A program made the translations under genes and the position numbers. The notes under the pieces are model-generated. The model was not told where the DNA came from, made no database searches, and saw only the letters and a list, made by a program, of their open reading frames with translations. Below are positions 19,197 through 26,537 of a stretch of DNA of 64,000 bases, piece by piece. The stretch is taken from positions 62,001 through 126,000 of the forward strand of contig NC_015386.1 of NCBI RefSeq assembly GCF_000195275.1, in the 5' to 3' direction. Each line of letters begins with the position of its first letter. Position 1 is the stretch's first letter. This DNA comes from Treponema succinifaciens DSM 2489. GTDB taxonomy: Bacteria; Spirochaetota; Spirochaetia; Treponematales; Treponemataceae.

Positions 19197-20437
19197 AGAA
19201 ATTAATTTTAGCTATGACTTTATTCTGTGCATTGCTGCTACCGTGTTTTTCACAAGAAGAAAAGGAAGCGTATAGATATTTAGAAAATAAAATTAGCATG
19301 GCAGAACCTATAGAACTCAATATCGATTTGCTCTGGCTTTGCAAGCCGTGGATAGACAATAAGCTTGTCACAATCGACCACAAAAACCGCTTTGCTACAA
19401 TAGAATTTTTAGTGGATAAAAACGGGAAGGATTATGCCAAAATGAGTCCCCTGTGCAATTATCCGAAATGCTCCCCGACAAACAATTTCTGGGTTTTCCC
19501 CGAATCACAGACCGTCTGCGTGTGGTCGAGCTTGATGATGCACATCTTCAATAACAAAACAAAGAAAAAAAATTCCTTTATTCCACTTAAATCCTGGAAA
19601 GGTTACTTTGACAGTGCATTTGAACTTTCTCCAAATGATTTGTATATGCATTTTTATTATTGGGATGTAGAGGATAATGCCAGACATATTTATTGGACAT
19701 ACAATCAGAAAAAAAAACTTATAAATGATGATGACATTATTGCTCGTATAAGTGAGAAACTGCTTTTTCAACTTGAGCCTTACGGAAAGAAATTTCTTGC
19801 GTATGAAACTGATTATAAAAAAAATACCTGTAAATACTTTTATTATAATATAGAGAATGAGGAAAGATGGTCAAATGATTTCACAGAAAAACTTACAGAA
19901 GTGTTTCCCGAAGCTTTCAGTGAAATATTTATCAACAAAGAAAAAAGATTTCTGATTTCTTTAATTTACAGAAATCAAAACGGTCTCCTGAAAAGGAACT
20001 ATGCCTTAATGACATGGAGCGAAGATAAAAATGACTTCGGGATTTTCCCGCTTGATGCAATTGTTCCAAAAGGGAAAAAAATGAAAACACTCGAAAGCAT
20101 ATCGGATGACCGCCGGTGGGGAGTATTCTGGCTTGAAGGTTACAAGGGAATAAATAATGAAGTCCTGTTCAAATATGCCTTCGTGAATTTCGATTCAAAA
20201 TACCCGATGAATTTTAGTCCGCTGGTCATAATAGATGATTATTATGGTAGGTATAAATATTGGAAAAATTCATCTTTTTTTATTCATCCGATATACGGTC
20301 AGTGTTTTATGTACACAATGCTGGACAAAAAAACAAAAAAGAATAAAGCTTACTTCTACAAGATGAGCGACATGCAGAAAGAGATAGACAAAATCCTGCT
20401 CGAAAAGGCAAAAAGTGCACTGAGCGAGGGAAAATGA
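19193..20437 (+). CDS. Secreted hypothetical protein A (paired paralogue)
   Basis: 414 residues with the shared signal peptide (MKKLILAMTLFCALLLPCFS), then EEKEAYRYLENKIS also found at the start of YARHG protein 1. There is no YARHG domain. The mature part is rich in aromatic and beta-type segments, possibly a beta-propeller. It resembles the next protein (LCKPWIDNKLVTIDHKNRFA versus LEPWKEGKLATIDGWGRFST; shared ends near KMSDMQKEI). It overlaps both neighbours by 4 nt. An immunity or surface role is inferred from context only. Confidence 0.65.
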   Translation: MKKLILAMTLFCALLLPCFSQEEKEAYRYLENKISMAEPIELNIDLLWLCKPWIDNKLVTIDHKNRFATIEFLVDKNGKDYAKMSPLCNYPKCSPTNNFWVFPESQTVCVWSSLMMHIFNNKTKKKNSFIPLKSWKGYFDSAFELSPNDLYMHFYYWDVEDNARHIYWTYNQKKKLINDDDIIARISEKLLFQLEPYGKKFLAYETDYKKNTCKYFYYNIENEERWSNDFTEKLTEVFPEAFSEIFINKEKRFLISLIYRNQNGLLKRNYALMTWSEDKNDFGIFPLDAIVPKGKKMKTLESISDDRRWGVFWLEGYKGINNEVLFKYAFVNFDSKYPMNFSPLVIIDDYYGRYKYWKNSSFFIHPIYGQCFMYTMLDKKTKKNKAYFYKMSDMQKEIDKILLEKAKSALSEGK

Positions 20438-21639
20438 ACCACAAACATCTTCTGTCCATAACATTGCTATTAATCTCGCCGTATATTTTTTCGCAGGAAA
20501 AAAGCATGCAGATAGATGAATTAGTCCTAAGGGAAAAAAAGGAGATAAAGTGCAAGGAATATTTTCACAACCTGGAGCCGTGGAAGGAAGGAAAACTGGC
20601 AACAATCGACGGGTGGGGGAGATTCTCCACATTTGAGATTACTGAAGAGAATCAAATCAAAATCACACCACTCGTAGAGTTTCCCAAAGAAAAGATTGAT
20701 GGCTGGATAAAAACTTATCCCGAAGTCGGAGTAATCTGGTCAAGCATTTTCGAGCTGAAACATCATTTTGCAGATATAGGCACTAAGAAAAATGTAAGTT
20801 TTATGCCTTTTTTTACAAAAGTATATGAATCCACAAGTCCACTTTTATTAGATAAGAAGCATAAAATCTTCCTACTTCCATACATTGCGACTGGAGTTTA
20901 TGAAACGAGATACACTTATGTTGTATATGATTTACAAAATGATACGCTTTTATTTCATCCAATGCAACCTGAGAAAAATGAAAATTTTTATAAATCGCCA
21001 GTAATATATAGTTTTGAAAATGGGAAACTTCTAGTACGAATGCGCGATAAGAATAATAAATATTTGAATGAATATTGTATGTATGACTATTATTCCGACA
21101 GGACATACAAAAACAAGTTCACACAGTTTTATTCATCTTTGAGGTATCCGATGATAATGAAAGTTTCAAATGAAAATATTTTTATTGTTTCCGGGGTGCT
21201 AAAAAATGAGGAATCATTAAAGACCGTCATTTCTTGGGATGAAGAAAATGATGATATGACGGTTTTCCCTCTGTTGCTTCCAACCGTTGACATGGCCGAT
21301 AAAATCATATCCGTACATTATGTAGATAAAGAATCCGGCTGGGTTTGCTTCACAATATGGTCTTATAAAGGACTTCATAGCGAAACTCTGGAAAAACTGG
21401 GGTTCGTGAACATAAAAAATCCTTCTATACGTTCAATTCCAGTAGTAACTGAGGAATATTATCCCGATGAGACTCCAGAGGGAGAATTCATCGCCCACCC
21501 AGTCTACGGCACTTGCTTCATTGTGAAGGTTGAAATTGCAGAAAAGCCATATATCCGCCTCTATAAAATGAGCGATGTGCAGAAAGAGATTGAGGAATAT
21601 CTGTTAGAAAAAGCAAAATCGGCTATAAGTAAAGTTTAA
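20434..21639 (+). CDS. Secreted hypothetical protein B (paralogue of A)
   Basis: 401 residues with signal peptide (MNHKHLLSITLLLISPYIFS). It is related to the previous protein along its length, ending KMSDVQKEIEEYLLEKAKSA against KMSDMQKEIDKILLEKAKSA. It is the last member of a six-gene run joined by 4-nt overlaps from 15297. The function is not recognised. Confidence 0.65.
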   Translation: MNHKHLLSITLLLISPYIFSQEKSMQIDELVLREKKEIKCKEYFHNLEPWKEGKLATIDGWGRFSTFEITEENQIKITPLVEFPKEKIDGWIKTYPEVGVIWSSIFELKHHFADIGTKKNVSFMPFFTKVYESTSPLLLDKKHKIFLLPYIATGVYETRYTYVVYDLQNDTLLFHPMQPEKNENFYKSPVIYSFENGKLLVRMRDKNNKYLNEYCMYDYYSDRTYKNKFTQFYSSLRYPMIMKVSNENIFIVSGVLKNEESLKTVISWDEENDDMTVFPLLLPTVDMADKIISVHYVDKESGWVCFTIWSYKGLHSETLEKLGFVNIKNPSIRSIPVVTEEYYPDETPEGEFIAHPVYGTCFIVKVEIAEKPYIRLYKMSDVQKEIEEYLLEKAKSAISKV

Positions 21640-21666
21640 AACTGAGAAATAGTAAAGAGACTTCCC

Positions 21667-22119
21667 ATGTCCAAAAATGAATTGTCGTTTGAAACATTCT
21701 TGAAATCTCATAATGTAAACTATGTTATTCCCGAAAAAGGGAATTTCAGTATTACTAATGTGGCTTTTAACAAAAATGGTATTTACAAGCCTGATTTTTA
21801 TTTGCCAGATAAAAATCTGTATATTGAACTAAAAGGATTTATGACAGTGTATACAGTCAACAAACTCTATTATTTGCTACAATTGTTGCCCGAAAACTTT
21901 TGCATCCTCCAAATGACTGAAGATGATTGGATAAAGGAGTTGCTATTTGATAAATCAATTTCTTCAAAAAAAGCCAGATTAGAGCGTTCATGTGAAATAC
22001 AATTCAATGAAATTTTGCAATTGCCAAACAAGCAACTGCATGATTTGTCATACAAAAAATTGTCAGAGTATATATGTGCTAGACAGGAAGAATACCAAAC
22101 TTGGATAAGAACTTTATAG
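21667..22119 (+). CDS. PD-(D/E)XK-type nuclease-like protein
   Basis: 150 residues. It shows a compact PD-(D/E)XK core: YKPDFYLPDKNLYIELKG with Pro42-Asp43 and Glu54-Leu-Lys56, followed by a helix and a short strand (ENFCILQMTEDDW). This layout is typical of small restriction-like, VSR-like or homing-type endonucleases. No signal peptide is present. It stands alone between the secreted run and the third spike gene. It could be a homing-type nuclease driving cassette exchange, a stranded effector domain, or a housekeeping nuclease. The fold assignment rests on the motif alone. Confidence 0.55.
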   Translation: MSKNELSFETFLKSHNVNYVIPEKGNFSITNVAFNKNGIYKPDFYLPDKNLYIELKGFMTVYTVNKLYYLLQLLPENFCILQMTEDDWIKELLFDKSISSKKARLERSCEIQFNEILQLPNKQLHDLSYKKLSEYICARQEEYQTWIRTL

Positions 22120-22214
22120 AATAAACTTTATTATTAAAAAATTCTTCCTAAAAAAAGCCTTGCCTAATTTCCAAATGGTAAAAAAAGTGGTAAATATATT
22201 TTTAAGGTGAAGAT

Positions 22215-22853
22215 ATGAATAGTTCATTTTTTTATATTGCAAAAGTAACGGACAATAAGGATAAAGAAAATCTAAACAGGGTAAAAATTACTGTGCCACT
22301 TGCAGAAGAATCTGTTTCATATTGGCTTCCTTATTTATCTGCGGCTGCAGGAAATGGAATAGGTTTTAGTTCTTTGCCTGATATTGATGACCAAGTTTTA
22401 GTTCTTGCAATGGGAAAATCCCGAGACAGGCAGATTGTGCTCGGAAGTTTTTGGAATACAAACTCTACACCTCCAGAAACGGGAGAAAACACAGATGCAG
22501 ACCTAAATGGAGATGGTAACAATTCTTTAACCTTTTTCAAGTCGAAATCAGGAAATATGATTATACTTGATGATACAGAAGATAAAGAAAAAATACAGAT
22601 AATTGCCAGTGGCAGTAAGACCCGCTTTGAGATTGATAACGAAAATGAACTTGTCAATATGGAAACGGATAAAGACATCGGATTTTCTGCAAAGGGGGCA
22701 ATTACTATACAGGCTGAAGAGGAAATTACATTGACGGCGAAGAAAGGTTTTTCAATAGAGTCAGAAGACTTTGCTGTAAAAGCCAGCAAGGAAATAAATA
22801 TTGAGGCAAGCAAAGATATGACATTGAAAGGTTCTGGAATAGCACTGAATTAA
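22215..22853 (+). CDS. CIS spike protein 3 (short gpV/Afp8-like)
   Basis: 212 residues. The OB domain (FFYIAKVTDNKDKENLNRVKITVPL ... in pieces, then VLGSFWNTNSTPPE) covers ~1-100. A gp5-type beta-helix (GAITIQAEEEITLTAKKG, KASKEINIEASKDMTLKGSG) covers ~110-212. It lacks the PAAR-like, Ig-like and tail modules of the long spikes and is AT-rich. It probably represents the basic spike of the particle, while the two long genes encode cargo-bearing versions. A GGTGAAG ribosome site precedes ATG 22215. It begins a compact baseplate-type operon. Confidence 0.82.
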   Translation: MNSSFFYIAKVTDNKDKENLNRVKITVPLAEESVSYWLPYLSAAAGNGIGFSSLPDIDDQVLVLAMGKSRDRQIVLGSFWNTNSTPPETGENTDADLNGDGNNSLTFFKSKSGNMIILDDTEDKEKIQIIASGSKTRFEIDNENELVNMETDKDIGFSAKGAITIQAEEEITLTAKKGFSIESEDFAVKASKEINIEASKDMTLKGSGIALN

Positions 22854-22865
22854 GGATGGTATAAA

Positions 22866-23072
22866 ATGTCAAAAAAAGAAGAACTTGAAATCTCAATCTC
22901 CAATACAGGAGAGGTTACAATCAATGTAATCGGGGCAAAAGGGAAATCCTGCATTGATATGACAAAAGACCTTGAAGAGAGCCTTGGAATTATAAAAAGT
23001 TTTGAGAAAAAAAGTGAATTCTATCAGCAGGAAGAAAACAATACATCAGTTTATACAGGCGGTGCATACTAA
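22866..23072 (+). CDS. DUF2997-like small protein
   Basis: 68 residues: a short beta-hairpin start (LEISISNTGEVTINVIGAKG) followed by KSCIDMTKDLEESLG, matching the DUF2997 layout I know from cyanobacterial and other clusters with Ycf46-type ATPases. It sits between the short spike and a chaperone-like gene and shares its last base with the next ORF start region. Its biochemical role is unknown. Its presence together with the AAA+ ATPase and radical SAM gene 20 kb upstream suggests one module now split by effector insertions. Confidence 0.6.
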   Translation: MSKKEELEISISNTGEVTINVIGAKGKSCIDMTKDLEESLGIIKSFEKKSEFYQQEENNTSVYTGGAY

Positions 23073-23446
23073 TGGCAGAATCAATCAGCTTCACATTACC
23101 ATTTGGCTACGAAAAAGATGGAAAGACATACCGCAATGGGAAAATACATTTGGCAACAACGGGCGATGAGCTTGAAATACAGGATGCGGACGAAGTAGGA
23201 ATGAACACGCGCTATCGCGATATTCTTCTGATGACCAAAGTTATTGATGAACTTGACGGCTTAAAGCCTATAACTGAGGATATTATCAAAGATTTATATG
23301 AACCTGATTTTATTTACCTGCAGTTACTATATCGTCAGTTAAACGGAGAAAACGGATCCTCAATTATAACACACTGTCCTAGCTGCGGAGCAATTTCTGA
23401 AATAAAACTTGCGGATTTGTATAAAGATATGAGTATATACAAATAA
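23072..23446 (+). CDS. Phage tail assembly chaperone-like protein with CPxC pair
   Basis: 124 residues: FTLPFGYEKDGKTYRNGKIHL start, a D-rich turn, a YRDILLMTKVIDEL helix, and a C-terminal HCPSCGAISE pair. The order matches small gp41-like tail or baseplate hub assembly chaperones of phage-tail-like systems, and the same layout is seen in the IS-interrupted gene at 24616. It starts on the last base of the previous gene and ends on the first base of the next. Confidence 0.65.
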   Translation: MAESISFTLPFGYEKDGKTYRNGKIHLATTGDELEIQDADEVGMNTRYRDILLMTKVIDELDGLKPITEDIIKDLYEPDFIYLQLLYRQLNGENGSSIITHCPSCGAISEIKLADLYKDMSIYK

Positions 23447-24192
23447 TGATAAGGGTATCTTCATCAGGAATAAAGGCTACTATGTTTCTTAGTAATTTGA
23501 CCGACAAGCATATTTTACAAGACCGTATATGCTCAAAAAAAATCTCGGAATCGCAAATTGTGAACTGCGTTCTTGATGAGATGGGAATATTCGATAATTC
23601 CTGGGAACAGGTAACTGTAAACAACTCGAACATAAATGAAGCTGCATTTCATAACATTTCCTTTTCTGACTGTATGTTTTTCAGATCAAGCCTGATGAAT
23701 ACAAAATTTGATTCCTGTTCTATAAGCTCTACCTCTTATTCTGGAGATACACTTATAAAGGCAAGCTGGAACAAATGTAGCATAAACCATATGACAATTA
23801 AGCAAAGCACCATGCAGCGTGCTGTTTTTGCAACCTGCATAGTGCAGAATTCATATTTTTCTGATTTTGAAGGCATTTACGCAACCTTAAAAAATTCTTG
23901 TTTTAAAAATTGCAGGTTTGAAAATACCTATGAAGCTGGAATGAACGGCTTTTCTGGAGCAAAATTTGAGAACTGTATTTTCATAAACTGTGTTTTTGAA
24001 GGCTACCCATTAAGGGGGGTATGTACAGAATCGTGTGTATTCATAAACTGTACTGGCGAGATAACTGACGATGCAGAATGTATTAACACTTATTCTAATG
24101 CTTATTCCATAAACAGGTATTGCTCACCGATGGAAGGTATAGAACTTCTGAAAAAGCAAGAAGCCCAAGAACTGATAAAAAGGAGATTTTAA
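23446..24192 (+). CDS. Pentapeptide-repeat-like protein
   Basis: 248 residues. The central part repeats the A/F-x-x-C/S-x pattern on about a five-residue period (NINEAAFHNISFSDCMFFRS, KFENCIFINCVFEG), expected to form a quadrilateral beta-helix. There is no signal peptide. Cysteine is unusually common. Within the baseplate-type operon a structural role is possible; other pentapeptide proteins mimic DNA. Adjacent genes overlap or abut it, supporting co-translation. Confidence 0.7.
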   Translation: MIRVSSSGIKATMFLSNLTDKHILQDRICSKKISESQIVNCVLDEMGIFDNSWEQVTVNNSNINEAAFHNISFSDCMFFRSSLMNTKFDSCSISSTSYSGDTLIKASWNKCSINHMTIKQSTMQRAVFATCIVQNSYFSDFEGIYATLKNSCFKNCRFENTYEAGMNGFSGAKFENCIFINCVFEGYPLRGVCTESCVFINCTGEITDDAECINTYSNAYSINRYCSPMEGIELLKKQEAQELIKRRF

Positions 24193-24193
24193 G

Positions 24194-24604
24194 ATGTCTA
24201 AGATTGAACAAATAAGGGCTGCAATCGACAATCTCGATGATACTGTTGCGAAAGATACTCTTGCACTGCTCCTTGCAGAGAAAGAAGGGCATGGAAATGT
24301 CGAAAAGGAACTTGCTTCTAGTTCCATCTCAAAGACTGATACAAAATTTGATAATTTTGCCCAAGCAATAGAATTTTTAAAAACAAAATATAAATTTCAG
24401 GAGCTTTCGCTATTTTCAACAGAAGCCGATTTAGTATATGTGAATACGGGAGACAGAAAAGTTCTTATTACTGATACAAGTGTGAAGCCGCGTGAATTAC
24501 CTAAGTCTCCAGAGCAGCAAGATTCAGACAATCCAACTGACCCGGAGAATGCTTTTGAGCCAATAAATAAAAACGGAAGATTCAGTAATCTTGAATTATT
24601 ATAG
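24194..24604 (+). CDS. Hypothetical protein in baseplate-type operon
   Basis: 136 residues, not recognised. An N-terminal helical half (IEQIRAAIDNLDDTVAKDTL) is followed by a small mixed alpha/beta segment (FAQAIEFLKTKYKFQELSLF) and a proline/asparagine-rich end. It starts one base after the pentapeptide gene and ends 11 bp before the interrupted chaperone gene, so it belongs to the same operon. Confidence 0.55.
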   Translation: MSKIEQIRAAIDNLDDTVAKDTLALLLAEKEGHGNVEKELASSSISKTDTKFDNFAQAIEFLKTKYKFQELSLFSTEADLVYVNTGDRKVLITDTSVKPRELPKSPEQQDSDNPTDPENAFEPINKNGRFSNLELL

Positions 24605-24903
24605 GGGATGACATTATGCCAAAGTTAAGAACAGAATTTAGATTTACCTTGCCAAAAGGTTCTGGAATAAAAGTTGATGCCGGGCGGAAAGTTAGCGGAA
24701 CTATGCGGCTTATAAAGGTAAAGGATCTTGTTGATATAGAGAGGGACGGACAGGTTAAAAGAGGAACAGGCAGTTACTATGTTGTAATGCTGTCCCGGTG
24801 TGTAACGCAACAGGGCAAACGCATGTAAAAATTTTTTGTTTTAAATCTCTAAACTACTATTTAAAAAATGCACAAAATGGTAAAATTCCCCTTGGGTGGA
24901 ATT

Positions 24904-26034
24904 ATGCTTTTAAGAGAAAGTCTGGAAGAAATAGACGATTTTAGAGTAAAAAGGTGCAGGAAGTTTGAACTGGCTGATATTTTCCTGCTGGTTTTGTTCG
25001 GGCTGCTAAGCGGCATCAAGGACATTGAGCACATAGCTGAATGGGCGGAGGAAGCGGAAGAGTCCATCAAGGGGCTGGTGAAGTTTGAGTTCGGTCCGCC
25101 AAGTGCCGACACAATTCTCCGGGTTTTCAGAAATGTGAACGCAGATAAAATCGAGAAAGTTTTTATAAAGTGGGCTCATGGAATTTACGAGAAAGTAAAA
25201 ATTGAACCGGACAGAACAATTGTTGCCATCGACGGAAAGACGATGTGCGGCTCAAACAAGGTCACGGGAGCAAAGGGAATTCACATTGTAAGTGCATGGG
25301 CAGATGAACTGTCCCTCATTCTTGGGCAGGTAAAGACAGATGAAAAGTCAAATGAAATCACTGCAATTCCTGAGCTTCTGGAACTGATTGATATAAGGGG
25401 AATGATAATCACAATCGATGCAATGGGCTGCCAGAAAAAAATCTGCGAGAAAATTAAGGAAAAAAAAGCAGACTATGTTCTTTCTTTGAAAGGAAATCAA
25501 AGCACGACACACGAAGCCGTAAAAGACTTTTTCTCTATGGATGAAAAGGAGCTTGCAAAATACGGAGTTATAAAAAGCGAAAAGGAATGTAATCCTGACC
25601 ATGGACGAATTGAAAACAGGCAGTATTACCTGTGCACGAACCTGTCGTGGCTGGAGAATAAAGATGAGTGGCCGGGACTTAAGGCTGTTGCCATGGCACG
25701 GGAAGAACGGACTGTAAATGGAAAAACTTCCACAGACATCAGGTTTTTTCTAACTTCACTTGATAACATTGAACTTGTGAAAAAATCAATTCGCCTACAC
25801 TGGGGAATTGAAAACCGCCTTCACTGGTGTCTTGATATGACTTTCAATGAGGACTACAAAAGGCACCGAAAGGATCATAGTCCGGAAAACATGACAGTTA
25901 TGCGCCGTCTTGCATTAAATATCTTACGCCAAGCAGAAAAACCGGAGAATAAAAAACAGGACAGTTTAAGCAAGCGCACGATCTGGTTTCGGGAAAACCG
26001 CCAGTTCCGCCAAACGGTTTTAAGGCTCCTTTAA
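24904..26034 (+). CDS. ISAs1-family DDE transposase
   Basis: 376 residues from ATG 24904, which has GGTGGA upstream; the frame also opens at 24868 without a ribosome site. The family pattern is clear: LADIFLLVLFGLLSG near the start, Asp110 in VAIDGKTMCGS, Asp172 in IITIDAMGCQ, Glu303 in LHWGIENRLHWCLDMTFNED. The length is normal and no disruption is seen, so it should be active. Confidence 0.9.
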   Translation: MLLRESLEEIDDFRVKRCRKFELADIFLLVLFGLLSGIKDIEHIAEWAEEAEESIKGLVKFEFGPPSADTILRVFRNVNADKIEKVFIKWAHGIYEKVKIEPDRTIVAIDGKTMCGSNKVTGAKGIHIVSAWADELSLILGQVKTDEKSNEITAIPELLELIDIRGMIITIDAMGCQKKICEKIKEKKADYVLSLKGNQSTTHEAVKDFFSMDEKELAKYGVIKSEKECNPDHGRIENRQYYLCTNLSWLENKDEWPGLKAVAMAREERTVNGKTSTDIRFFLTSLDNIELVKKSIRLHWGIENRLHWCLDMTFNEDYKRHRKDHSPENMTVMRRLALNILRQAEKPENKKQDSLSKRTIWFRENRQFRQTVLRLL

Positions 26035-26040
26035 AATTTC

Positions 26041-26073
26041 ACACTTTCTGTAATTTTATCAGAAAGTGTTTTT
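26041..26073 (+). terminator. Transcription terminator inside the ISAs1 element
   Basis: ACACTTTCTG and CAGAAAGTGT pair over 10 bp with a short AT loop and run into T residues just after the transposase stop. It may also reduce transcription from the interrupted operon into the downstream genes. Confidence 0.7.
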
Positions 26074-26244
26074 ACATGCGTTTGCCCTGTGTAACGCAAC
26101 TTGGGGCATTGACATCAATAAACAGAAACACCATCGAAAAACTTGAGCCTGTAGATTTTGCTTTTCTTGTAGACTTTATGAATGAAATAAATCATCAGGT
26201 AATCAAAAGAATGTCGTTGGAATGTAAGGCTTGTGGATATAAAT

Positions 26245-26503
26245 ATGAAGGAATCATTTCACAACTGGGGGAAGCATAAGCCGCCCGCGGGCAGGGATAT
26301 TCCGTGAGGCGGCAGATATAGCATACAACTTCAAATGGTCAAAAACTGACATTATGGGCATGACAAAAAGAGAAAGATTTGAATGGCTTTCACAAATTAA
26401 CAGAATTCATGAAGAGGAGAAACGGCAGCGCTTTGTAGATTCAGAGAATGAGATTCAAAGAATCTTACAGGCAAAAGATGAAAATTCAATGAAAGAAATT
26501 TGA
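26245..26503 (+). pseudogene. DUF6760-like small CIS gene, frameshifted
   Basis: From ATG 26245 the frame reads MKESFHNWGKHKPPAGRD and stops at 26305. The next frame, from about 26294, reads IFREAADIAYNFKWSKTDI and continues ERFEWLSQINRIHEEEKRQR to 26503. The joined pattern (REAADIAYNFKW, then ERFEWL and INRI) matches DUF6760-type proteins of eCIS and phage-like loci as I know them. One extra G in the GGG at 26294-26296 would explain the break. No normal start codon opens the second frame, so this is most likely a 1-bp frameshift, with an unusual start or programmed shift as alternatives. Confidence 0.6.
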
Positions 26504-26537
26504 TGTCAGAAATCTAATCCTGCCATAGGGGGCTAAA

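Larger units (their letters stand above)
24811..26089 (+). mobile_element. ISAs1-family insertion sequence (1279 bp)
   Basis: The ends are perfect 21-bp inverted repeats beginning CAGGGCAAACGCATGTAAAA. The flanks carry the direct duplication TGTAACGCAA at 24801-24810 and 26090-26099. One transposase gene fills the element. Intact ends, a perfect duplication and an intact transposase point to a recent insertion. Confidence 0.93.
24616..26279 (+). pseudogene. Tail assembly chaperone-like gene interrupted by ISAs1-family element
   Basis: The 5' part (24616-24810, 65 codons) ends in CVTQ and the 3' part (26100-26279) resumes with LGALTSINRNTIEKLEPVDF. Removing the element and one copy of the 10-bp duplication gives one clean 124-residue frame with a FTLPKGSG start, a YYVVMLSRCVTQLGAL helix and an ECKACGYKYEG zinc-type pair, the same order as the 23072 protein. 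The gene was intact until the insertion. As it stands the first part makes a 70-residue product with five IS-derived residues. Confidence 0.85.
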
